Translations under genes and position numbers: made by a program
The notes under the pieces: model-generated
What the model was told of the DNA's origin: nothing
Databases searched by the model: none
The model's input: only the letters and a program-made list of their open reading frames with translations
DNA from: Desulfobulbaceae bacterium
GTDB lineage: Bacteria > Desulfobacterota > Desulfobulbia > Desulfobulbales > UBA5123
Length of the DNA: 6,145 nucleotides
Direction of reading: 5' to 3'
Assembly (NCBI GenBank): GCA_029865195.1
Contig: JAOUHH010000177.1
Span: forward strand, 1 to 6,145
In this document: piece after piece, positions 1 through 5,346 of the stretch
Layout of the letters: every line of letters starts with the position of its first letter
Position numbering within the stretch: position 1 is the first letter of the stretch

Positions 1-1
1 C

Positions 2-1021
2 CTACATATGCTTGGTGGCGATCTTCATCAGCAGCGCGGTGGTGAAACTCTGCGCCTCGACCCCGAGGTTCTTGCACGGCACCTCGGCCCGGGCCGCCTC
101 CCGATGACCGCCGGCAGAGCCGTCGTTGCCGAAGATCTTCGCCGCCATCTTGCCGGCGTTCTTCTTGTAGCCGTCGCAGCGGAAGATCACCACCAGCCGC
201 TCGCCATGAATGCCGGAAACGATCACCCAGGCGATCTTGTGCACCTGATTGAGGAAATCTGCGATCATCACCAGGATGTCGGGATTGCGCACCCGGCCGA
301 TGTGGACATACACCCGGTGCTTGCTCACCTTCATCTCGGTGAGGGCGATCTTGAAGTAGTTGAGCTCGGAAAACCGCATCTCGGACAACTCGATCTTCCG
401 CACCAGGTTTTGGTTGGCGATATTGAACAGATAGCGGAAGGAGATGGCGTCGGCGAGATTGGCCTTCTTTTCAAAGTTATGGGTGTCGACCTTGATCGCG
501 TAGAAAAGGGCGGTGGCCAGGGCGACGGCGGGCTTGATCTCGGCGGCGCGCAGATACTCCACCAGCATGGAGGCGGTGGCGCCGTAGTCGGGTCGGATGT
601 CGATGTAGGAGGCGTGCCATTCGGTGGTCACCGGATGATGGTCGATGACCGCGTCAAAGGCGATATTCTCGAATGCCGGGAGATGGTTGGGCTGGGAGTC
701 GACGATGATCTTTTTGGAAAAATCCCCGAGCTTGACGTTCTGCAACCGCTCGACCGGGATCTTCAGCAACTCGATCATCGCCAGGTTGCTCAGCCGCCGG
801 ATCTCGTTGGGATAGGCGATAACGGTGTTCTTGACCCGGTAGCGGAGCAGACGTTTGACCGCGTACGCGGCGGCCAGGGAGTCCGGATCGGCGTTGATCA
901 CCACCAGCACTTCATCGTCCTTGCCGAACAACTCAAGGAACAGCCGCAAGCGCTCTTTGGCGGATTTATTAAGCGAATCGCGCAACCGTTGCCGGGCGAT
1001 GGCGCCTTTGGTCTGCTTCAA
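2..1021 (-). CDS. DHH-family phosphoesterase (NrnA/RecJ-like)
   Basis: The protein has 339 residues and is complete. It is a DHH superfamily metal-dependent phosphoesterase, a group that includes nanoRNases, pAp phosphatases, RecJ and cyclic-dinucleotide hydrolases; the substrate cannot be told from sequence. Visible motifs are D45-P-D47 (motif I, NADPDSLAAA), D108 (VDSQ, motif II), D127-H128-H129 (VIDHHPVT, motif III) and D179 (KVDTHNF, motif IV). A C-terminal DHHA1-type glycine-rich substrate loop, GSAGGH, lies at about 301-306. The family pattern HxxxDxD has V41 in place of the His. There is no signal peptide or membrane segment, so it is probably cytoplasmic. The start is TTG: an in-frame TGA lies four codons upstream, no ATG or GTG intervenes, and a GAGAGG ribosome site (1030-1035) sits 8 bases before it. 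It lies 112 bases downstream of the ASKHA gene on the same strand and may be cotranscribed. The family call is firm; the specific activity is unknown. Confidence 0.9.
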   Translation of the reverse strand: MKQTKGAIARQRLRDSLNKSAKERLRLFLELFGKDDEVLVVINADPDSLAAAYAVKRLLRYRVKNTVIAYPNEIRRLSNLAMIELLKIPVERLQNVKLGDFSKKIIVDSQPNHLPAFENIAFDAVIDHHPVTTEWHASYIDIRPDYGATASMLVEYLRAAEIKPAVALATALFYAIKVDTHNFEKKANLADAISFRYLFNIANQNLVRKIELSEMRFSELNYFKIALTEMKVSKHRVYVHIGRVRNPDILVMIADFLNQVHKIAWVIVSGIHGERLVVIFRCDGYKKNAGKMAAKIFGNDGSAGGHREAARAEVPCKNLGVEAQSFTTALLMKIATKHM

Positions 1022-1029
1022 ACGGATAT

Positions 1030-1035
1030 CCTCTC
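1030..1035 (-). promoter_or_regulatory. Ribosome binding site for the DHH gene (supports a TTG start)
   Basis: Reading the minus strand, GAGAGG is followed by an 8-base spacer and then TTG. An in-frame stop lies just upstream, so the TTG at 1019-1021 is the only plausible initiation codon that keeps the full N-terminal helix. Confidence 0.6.
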
Positions 1036-1082
1036 AGGGCCGCGTTCCGCCCGATTAACATTCTTCCTTCAAAAGCTAGCCC

Positions 1083-1112
1083 ACAGTAACACATCCCTTC
1101 CCGGTCTGGCAA
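1083..1112 (-). promoter_or_regulatory. Possible weak sigma70 promoter for the DHH gene
   Basis: On the minus strand, TTGCCA (1107-1112) is followed after 18 bases by TACTGT (1083-1088), with a TGn extension before the -10. The match is partial, and the site lies in the 112-base gap after the ASKHA gene. I see no convincing hairpin terminator in the same gap, so read-through from the upstream gene is equally possible. Confidence 0.25.
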
Positions 1113-1133
1113 GCATCAGCGCCATATTGGGAA

Positions 1134-2675
1134 TCATTCACCGAAAAATGGCACCGAGGGGAAAAGGGTATGGTCGGTGTGCGGGATAAACTTGGCCCCT
1201 GAGAAGCGGAGCATGAACTCCTGATTCACGTTCAACTCGATGTAGGTGATCTTGCGCACCAGCTCCCGGCAGCGGCTCCGCGAGGTCCGCTCCAGCAGGA
1301 TGCGGCGGGCGCCGTCCAGCGAGGAATTCCCCACCGGCTGGAAGGTGGTCAACGGCAAGTCCGGCAGCATCCCTAAGGTGATCGCCTGCTGCGGTGCGAT
1401 ATGCCTGCCGAAGGCGCCGGCCACGAAGATCCGGTGGATATCGGCAAACCCCACCCCCACCTGATTGACCAGCGTGGTGAGGATGGAATACATGGCCGCC
1501 TTGGAGCGCATCAGGGCGTCGAGATCAACCTGACCGATGACAACCGCCTGTCCGGCCGCGGCCTCCGCGGCCGGCACCACCACCAGGGCCGGCCCTTCCG
1601 GGGTTTCCATCAGGCGCTCCCCTGCCGCCTGCCGCCGGAACTTGCCCCTGGCGTCGATCATCCGCGCCAGGTAGAGGGCTGCGACCAGGTCGATGATCCC
1701 GGAGCCGCAGATGCCGCGGGGCGGTTCGTTGCCGATGGTCTGATACTCGAAAACGCCCTTTTCTTCATCATAAAAAACATGCTCGATGGCCCCTGGTCCG
1801 GCCCGCATCCCCATCCGCGCAACCCCGCCCTCAAGGGCCGGGCCGGCGGCGCCGGCGCAGGCCACCAGCCAATCCCGGTTGCCGAGCACCACCTCGGCGT
1901 TGGTGCCGACATCGATGAGCATCGAGGTCTGCCCGGCCTGATCAAGGCCGCTGGCGAGGATGCCGGAGATCAGATCGCCGCCGAAATAGCTGCCGACGCT
2001 GGGCAAAATCCAGACCACCGCCGCCGGATGCAGGGCCAGGGCGAGATCACCGGCCCGGCACGGATCGGGCGCGTTGACCAGCGGGATGTACGGTTCGCGG
2101 CAGAGGTGGTATGGGTTCAGGCGCAGGAAGAAATGCACCATGGTGGTGTTGCCCGAAACGGCAATGGCGCGGAGATCGGCAAGCTCAAGCCCCATCTCCC
2201 CGGCCAGCTCCTCGCAGAGGTCATTGATATCGCCGATCACCGCCCGGTGCAGTTGGAGCAGGCCGTCATCCTTGACCGCGAAATGGATCCGGCTCAGGAT
2301 ATCGGCGCCGAAGGCGATCTGACTGTTGGCGCGGTTGGCCCTGGCCAGGATCTCGCCGCCGACCAGATCGACCAGGGTCGCCTCCAGATGGGTGGTGCCG
2401 AGATCAAGGGCCACCCCGGCCAGCACCTTGGGGGGCGCGGCCAGGAAATCGACCAGCTCCGGGCCGGCAAGGAGATCGTTCACCACCGCCGTCCCCTTGA
2501 AACCGGCGCGCCGGAACGCCTCGGCCACCGCGGTGACCCGCGCGAACGGCACCGTCGGCTGCTGTCCGTCCAACTGCGGGGCCAGGGCCTTTTTCAGCCG
2601 ATCGAGATCGCCGGTATTATCCTGCAGGCTGGGGGGAGCGGCCTCCACCGCCAGCAGTTGCACCAAAGGCTTCAT
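1134..2675 (-). CDS. ASKHA-domain (DUF4445) protein, RACo-like corrinoid-protein reductive activator lacking the 2Fe-2S domain
   Basis: This 513-residue protein covers the middle and C-terminal ASKHA parts of the RACo family, which uses ATP to drive reduction of inactive Co(II) corrinoid proteins in methyl-transfer pathways. Residues 13-30 (APPSLQDN, then DLDRL) resemble the linker that normally follows the ferredoxin domain. An actin-like nucleotide fold follows: LDLGTTHLEATLVD (90-103), VSGNTTM (173-179), LIDVGTNAEVVLGN (253-266), AGAAGPALEGG (274-284), GMRAGPGAIE (289-298), GICGSGIIDL (321-330), FVAGAFGRHI (417-426) and PVGNSSLDGA (447-456). The end (YIELNVNQEF, about 478-487) is also typical. 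Full RACo proteins begin with a [2Fe-2S] ferredoxin domain of roughly 90 residues. Here it is absent, and an in-frame TAA at 2733-2735 rules out a simple missed start. The ATG has only a weak upstream ribosome site. Being cytoplasmic and cofactor-related is inference. The family call is secure; the partner corrinoid protein is not in the window. Confidence 0.88.
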   Translation of the reverse strand: MKPLVQLLAVEAAPPSLQDNTGDLDRLKKALAPQLDGQQPTVPFARVTAVAEAFRRAGFKGTAVVNDLLAGPELVDFLAAPPKVLAGVALDLGTTHLEATLVDLVGGEILARANRANSQIAFGADILSRIHFAVKDDGLLQLHRAVIGDINDLCEELAGEMGLELADLRAIAVSGNTTMVHFFLRLNPYHLCREPYIPLVNAPDPCRAGDLALALHPAAVVWILPSVGSYFGGDLISGILASGLDQAGQTSMLIDVGTNAEVVLGNRDWLVACAGAAGPALEGGVARMGMRAGPGAIEHVFYDEEKGVFEYQTIGNEPPRGICGSGIIDLVAALYLARMIDARGKFRRQAAGERLMETPEGPALVVVPAAEAAAGQAVVIGQVDLDALMRSKAAMYSILTTLVNQVGVGFADIHRIFVAGAFGRHIAPQQAITLGMLPDLPLTTFQPVGNSSLDGARRILLERTSRSRCRELVRKITYIELNVNQEFMLRFSGAKFIPHTDHTLFPSVPFFGE

Positions 2676-2695
2676 CGTTTTGCCCGAGATAGCGG

Positions 2696-2725
2696 TTGAC
2701 GGCCGTAAACGACCGGGTTTATGTT
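2696..2725 (+). promoter_or_regulatory. Candidate sigma70 promoter for fluC
   Basis: TTGACG (2696-2701, five of six consensus bases) and TATGTT (2720-2725, four of six) are separated by 18 bases. This would give a leader of roughly 90 bases before fluC. The site overlaps the candidate minus-strand promoter for the ASKHA gene, so the two genes might compete for polymerase. Confidence 0.4.
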
Positions 2726-2747
2726 GCGCATGTTACGCTCTATTCAA
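2718..2747 (-). promoter_or_regulatory. Possible sigma70 promoter for the ASKHA gene
   Basis: On the minus strand, TTGAAT (2742-2747) is separated by 18 bases from CATAAA (2718-2723). Each hexamer matches consensus at four of six positions. It lies in the 148-base divergent gap and overlaps the candidate fluC promoter on the other strand. This is a weak prediction. Confidence 0.3.
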
Positions 2748-2823
2748 AAGCGATGATTTCCGCCGGCGATCGCCCGGTTCCACAAAAAAGCCCGGATGGG
2801 CCAACGAGCAACGGCACACGACG

Positions 2824-3210
2824 ATGATGAAAATGATGGCCATCATGACCGGCGGCGGCCTGGGCGCCGCCGCCCGCTACGGTCTGTTCATGCTCGTGCA
2901 GCGGCTGACGCCGGCCACCTTCCCTTTCGGCACCCTGGCCGCCAACCTGCTCGGCTCCTTCGCCATCGGTTTTCTCTGGAGCAGCTTCGAAGGCAGCCGC
3001 CTCGGCAACGAATGGCGACTCTTCATCTTCACCGGCTTCCTGGGCGGCTTCACCACCTTCTCGACCTTTGCCCGGGAAACCACCCAGCTCTTCAAGGTCG
3101 GGGAATGGAAGACCGCCCTCGCCTACCTCACCGTCAGCAACACCCTCGGCATCGCCCTGGTGGTGGCCGGTTATCTCCTCGCCGAGCGGATCAACCTCTG
3201 GCCCAGATAA
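2824..3210 (+). CDS. fluC: Fluoride ion channel FluC (CrcB family)
   Basis: This 128-residue inner-membrane protein exports fluoride as a dual-topology homodimer, protecting cytoplasmic enzymes. The length is normal for the family. All hallmarks are present: GGGLGAAARYG in helix 1 (10-20, with the conserved Arg at 19), FGTLAANLLGSFAIGF in helix 2 (35-50, with N41), GFLGGFTTFSTFARE in helix 3 (71-85, the Phe-box and central Na+ site segment), and LTVSNTLGIALVVAGYLL in helix 4 (102-119). Five in-frame ATGs lie between 2824 and 2847, and no clear Shine-Dalgarno singles one out. The second (2827, giving MKMMAIM) aligns best with typical CrcB starts, so the true start may be a codon or a few later. 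The gene stands alone; its stop lies 9 bases from the stop of convergent cheZ. I saw no convincing fluoride riboswitch upstream. Confidence 0.94.
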   Translation: MMKMMAIMTGGGLGAAARYGLFMLVQRLTPATFPFGTLAANLLGSFAIGFLWSSFEGSRLGNEWRLFIFTGFLGGFTTFSTFARETTQLFKVGEWKTALAYLTVSNTLGIALVVAGYLLAERINLWPR

Positions 3211-3219
3211 ATTCCGGCC

Positions 3220-3912
3220 TCACAGCCCCAGCGACGCCAGCAGATCGTCCACATTCGCCTGCCCCACCGAGGAATCCGGCCCTTTCAACAGATCCACCGC
3301 CCGGTGGGCGTCGTCGGCGATCTGGAACTCATCCTTGCCTTCCCGCTTCTCCTTGATCTTGACCCCGGAGCTGACCATCATCTCGAGGATCCGTTTCTCG
3401 ATCCCGCGGATCAGGTCCACCACCTTGCGGACCCGCTGGCCGGTGATATCCTGAAAGGAACAGGCGGTCATGATCTCCATGGTGTCGGCCTGCATCCGGC
3501 CGATGCGATCCCGCAGCAACGCGCCCGCATCGGTCGCGGGCAGGGCATCCACCGTCGCGCTCATCTCGGCAAGCAGCGCCTGATAGCCCTCGACGATGTC
3601 CATGATCCGGTTGGTGGCCGACTCGGTGGCCTTGACGATCTCCTCCAGCTGGTCCGAGGCGTCGCCGATCAGGGTCTCGGCTGAATCGGCCTGCTGCGAG
3701 AGCGCCCCCAGGTCCTTCTTGAAATCGGCGATGGAGTGATAGACATCGCCGATGCCGCCCTTCATCTCCATGACCAGGTTCTGATAGAAGCGCCCTTCCA
3801 CCTCCTTCTGCAGAAAGGCATCCAACTCCTCCCGCAGCACCGCCCGCACCACGTTGCCGAGCTCTTCCCGCAGCGCGCCCTCGTCCGTTGCCTGTTGCCC
3901 TTTTCCCGTCAC
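3220..3912 (-). CDS. cheZ: Protein phosphatase CheZ (CheY-P phosphatase)
   Basis: CheZ dephosphorylates the chemotaxis response regulator CheY-P in the cytoplasm and so resets flagellar switching. The 230-residue length is close to that of E. coli CheZ (214). The protein is mostly long amphipathic helices (about 10-60 and 75-182), matching the helical-hairpin dimer. The active-site segment is ACSFQDITGQR (150-160), with the DxxxQ pair at D155 and Q159 that corresponds to E. coli D143 and Q147. A flexible linker (about 185-215) leads to a C-terminal CheY-binding helix, ANVDDLLASLGL (219-230), nearly identical to the family tail. Translation starts at GTG (3910-3912), supported by a strong AAAGGAG site 6 bases upstream. 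No other chemotaxis or flagellar gene is visible in the window. The strong promoter upstream looks like a housekeeping sigma70 type, not a flagellar sigma28 one. The call is confident. Confidence 0.93.
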   Translation of the reverse strand: MTGKGQQATDEGALREELGNVVRAVLREELDAFLQKEVEGRFYQNLVMEMKGGIGDVYHSIADFKKDLGALSQQADSAETLIGDASDQLEEIVKATESATNRIMDIVEGYQALLAEMSATVDALPATDAGALLRDRIGRMQADTMEIMTACSFQDITGQRVRKVVDLIRGIEKRILEMMVSSGVKIKEKREGKDEFQIADDAHRAVDLLKGPDSSVGQANVDDLLASLGL

Positions 3913-3918
3913 CGTGCT

Positions 3919-3925
3919 CTCCTTT
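3919..3925 (-). promoter_or_regulatory. Strong Shine-Dalgarno for cheZ (fixes the GTG start)
   Basis: AAAGGAG on the minus strand, 6 bases before the GTG. It supports this start over an out-of-frame ATG about 20 bases upstream. Confidence 0.75.
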
Positions 3926-3962
3926 GGCGGCCATCGCGCCCGTCTCTTACACCGTGGCAGCG

Positions 3963-3991
3963 ATTATAGCAAGTGACGCCCGGAAACTCAA
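3963..3991 (-). promoter_or_regulatory. Near-consensus extended -10 sigma70 promoter for cheZ
   Basis: On the minus strand, TTGAGT (3986-3991) and a perfect TATAAT (3963-3968) are separated by 17 bases, and a TGC directly precedes the -10 (TGn extension). Transcription would begin near 3956, leaving a leader of about 44 bases before the GTG. This is the best promoter match in the window. Confidence 0.7.
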
Positions 3992-4006
3992 CGGGATCAA
4001 ACCGTT
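3990..4006. repeat. Small inverted repeat overlapping the cheZ -35
   Basis: AACGG (3990-3994) and CCGTT (4002-4006) form a perfect 5-base inverted repeat with a 7-base spacer. Its left arm overlaps the -35 hexamer of the cheZ promoter. It could be an operator half-site pair, but arms this short also occur by chance. Confidence 0.25.
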
Positions 4007-4054
4007 TCACTCCCTGCCCGCCGCAAATAAAAGATGAAGGGGCATAAGGGTTTA

Positions 4055-4063
4055 TGGTATAGG
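4055..4063 (+). promoter_or_regulatory. Possible extended -10 promoter for lptFG
   Basis: TGGTATAGG contains a TGn extension followed by TATAGG (four of six -10 bases). No good -35 lies 16-18 bases upstream. The position, about 85 bases before the lptF ATG in the cheZ/lptF divergent gap, is sensible, but the match is weak. Confidence 0.25.
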
Positions 4064-4146
4064 TGATTTTTCTGATCCGGCGGTCGCCCGCCGTGCTCAA
4101 GGGCCCTGCCGCCGCACCTTGCCAAGGAAGCAAACCAAGCCGACCG

Positions 4147-5346
4147 ATGCCGTTTCTGCTCTACACATATCTAGCCTGCGAGATCCTCGCCCCGTTTTTC
4201 GCGAGCCTGCTGATCCTCACCACCATCCTCTTCCTGGGGCGGCTGGCGCCGATGTTCGACGTCATCCTCGATTTCGGGGTGAATCTGCCGGATTTTATCC
4301 GCTTCTGCGCCTATCTCCTGCCCAACATGCTGCTCTTCATCCTCCCCATGGCGGCGATGATCGGGGTGATCATCGGCTTTGGCCGGATGGTTACCGACAA
4401 CGAGATCATCGCCATGAAGGCGGGCGGCATCGGCCTCTACCGCATGCTGCCGCCGGTGCTCCTGTTCGCCGTCGCCACCGCCGGTGCCACCGCCCTTGTC
4501 TCCACCTCCCTCATCCCGGCGGGCAACACCGCCACCAAGCAGATCCTCTTCCGGCTGGCCAAGGAAAAGATCGACAACGGTCTCAAGGAGAAACAATTCA
4601 GCGAAAGCCTGGGCGAGATGGTGATCTATGTCGACCGGGTGGACCCGGAAAGCCACGAACTGCACGGGATGTATGTCGCCGACATGCGCAACCCCAAGAC
4701 CCCCATCACCATCATCGCCCGCAGCGGCAAGTTGCAGGCGCACATGGAAACCATGGAAATACAGCTGGAGATGAACGACGGCACCCTGCATCGCGCCCCT
4801 GACGACCGCAGCCAGACCATCTTCTTCAAGCGCTACCACCTCAAGGTGCCGCTCAAGGAACCAAAGGCGGTGCAGGGCGCAACCACCGGCGGCATCAACA
4901 AGGGCCGCCTCGGCCAGCAGGAACTCATCGCCAAGGCCGAACAACTCCGTGCCGATTCCAAGGTTGCCGCCAGCCTCCTCACCGAATACCATAAGCGGCT
5001 GGCGATGCCGGTGGGCTGCTTCATCCTGAGCCTGCTCGGCCTGCCCCTGGCCCTCTTCACCCGTCACGGCCGGAAACCGCTGGGCCTGCCCCTGGGCCTG
5101 GGCTTCTTCATCATCTACTACTCCATGCTCACTGGCGCCACCGGCTATGCCGAGAACAGCCCCGCCCTCATCGTCCCGCTGCTCTGGCTGCCCAACCTGA
5201 TCTTCGCGACCCTCACCATCTACTTCATCCGGCAGGTGGCGGCGGAAAAATCTAGCCCGCTCCTGGAACGGGCCTTCGCCCTCGGCGACGACCTGCTCGC
5301 GAAACTGCCCCGGCTGCCAGGCCCAAAGGGAGGCGAGTCGCCATGA
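4147..5346 (+). CDS. lptF: LPS export permease LptF
   Basis: LptF pairs with LptG and the LptB ATPase dimer in the inner membrane to extract lipopolysaccharide and pass it to the periplasmic LptC/LptA bridge. The 399-residue product has the YjgP/YjgQ layout: three N-terminal helices (about 12-34, 55-78 and 100-124), a periplasmic beta-jellyroll region (about 125-275) and three C-terminal helices (about 285-305, 312-332 and 340-362). The cytoplasmic segment NEIIAMKAGGIGLYRM (85-100) is the conserved coupling-helix region, and KRLAMPVGCFILSLLGLPLA (283-302) is the usual helix-4 entry. The ATG giving MPFLLYTYLACEI matches typical LptF starts. An upstream in-frame GTG at 4063 would add 28 unconserved residues. 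The AAGGAAG at 4124-4130 is 16 bases from the ATG, an unusually long spacing. The stop overlaps the lptG start by ATGA, implying translational coupling. Confidence 0.93.
   Translation: MPFLLYTYLACEILAPFFASLLILTTILFLGRLAPMFDVILDFGVNLPDFIRFCAYLLPNMLLFILPMAAMIGVIIGFGRMVTDNEIIAMKAGGIGLYRMLPPVLLFAVATAGATALVSTSLIPAGNTATKQILFRLAKEKIDNGLKEKQFSESLGEMVIYVDRVDPESHELHGMYVADMRNPKTPITIIARSGKLQAHMETMEIQLEMNDGTLHRAPDDRSQTIFFKRYHLKVPLKEPKAVQGATTGGINKGRLGQQELIAKAEQLRADSKVAASLLTEYHKRLAMPVGCFILSLLGLPLALFTRHGRKPLGLPLGLGFFIIYYSMLTGATGYAENSPALIVPLLWLPNLIFATLTIYFIRQVAAEKSSPLLERAFALGDDLLAKLPRLPGPKGGESP
5325..5333 (+). promoter_or_regulatory. Ribosome binding site for lptG inside the lptF 3' end
   Basis: AAAGGGAGG ends 9 bases before the lptG ATG at 5343. 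It is a good Shine-Dalgarno embedded in the last codons of lptF, consistent with coupled translation across the ATGA overlap. Confidence 0.65.

Noticed and set aside
1022..1133. Intrinsic terminator between the ASKHA and DHH genes
   Set aside because: No stem of useful length followed by a T-run was found on the minus strand; the gap holds only a weak promoter-like match.
8..1189. 393-codon open frame on the plus strand opposite the DHH gene
   Set aside because: The predicted protein is compositionally odd (rich in His, Gly, Asp, Val and Leu), resembles no family, and lies antisense to a gene with clear catalytic motifs. It is typical of a GC-rich shadow frame.
1401..2699. 432-codon open frame on the plus strand opposite the ASKHA gene
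   Set aside because: A His/Gly/Arg-rich low-information translation with no domain; the minus strand encodes a full ASKHA domain.
2765..2774. Perfect 10-base palindrome GGCGATCGCC upstream of fluC
   Set aside because: A short GC-rich palindrome in a GC-rich genome, with no second copy in the window and no poly-T after it. Neither an operator nor a terminator role can be supported.
2749..2823. Possible fluoride riboswitch upstream of fluC (a segment resembling the crcB-motif opening at 2749-2764)
   Set aside because: The GCGATGATTTCCGCC segment loosely resembles the P1 start of the motif, but the conserved downstream strand (ATGA followed by CCTAC-like bases) and the AAC junction are absent. 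A covariance-model search with the Rfam fluoride riboswitch model would settle it; a hit above the gathering threshold would overturn this rejection.
3329..3934. 201-codon minus-strand frame overlapping cheZ, with an ATG start at 3934
   Set aside because: It is cheZ read one frame off, giving a Gly/Arg-rich product. The Shine-Dalgarno at 3919-3925 lies downstream of its ATG and serves the cheZ GTG instead.
4171..5067. 298-codon open frame on the minus strand inside lptF
   Set aside because: A Gly/Asp/Glu/His-rich translation opposite conserved membrane helices of LptF; a codon-bias artefact.
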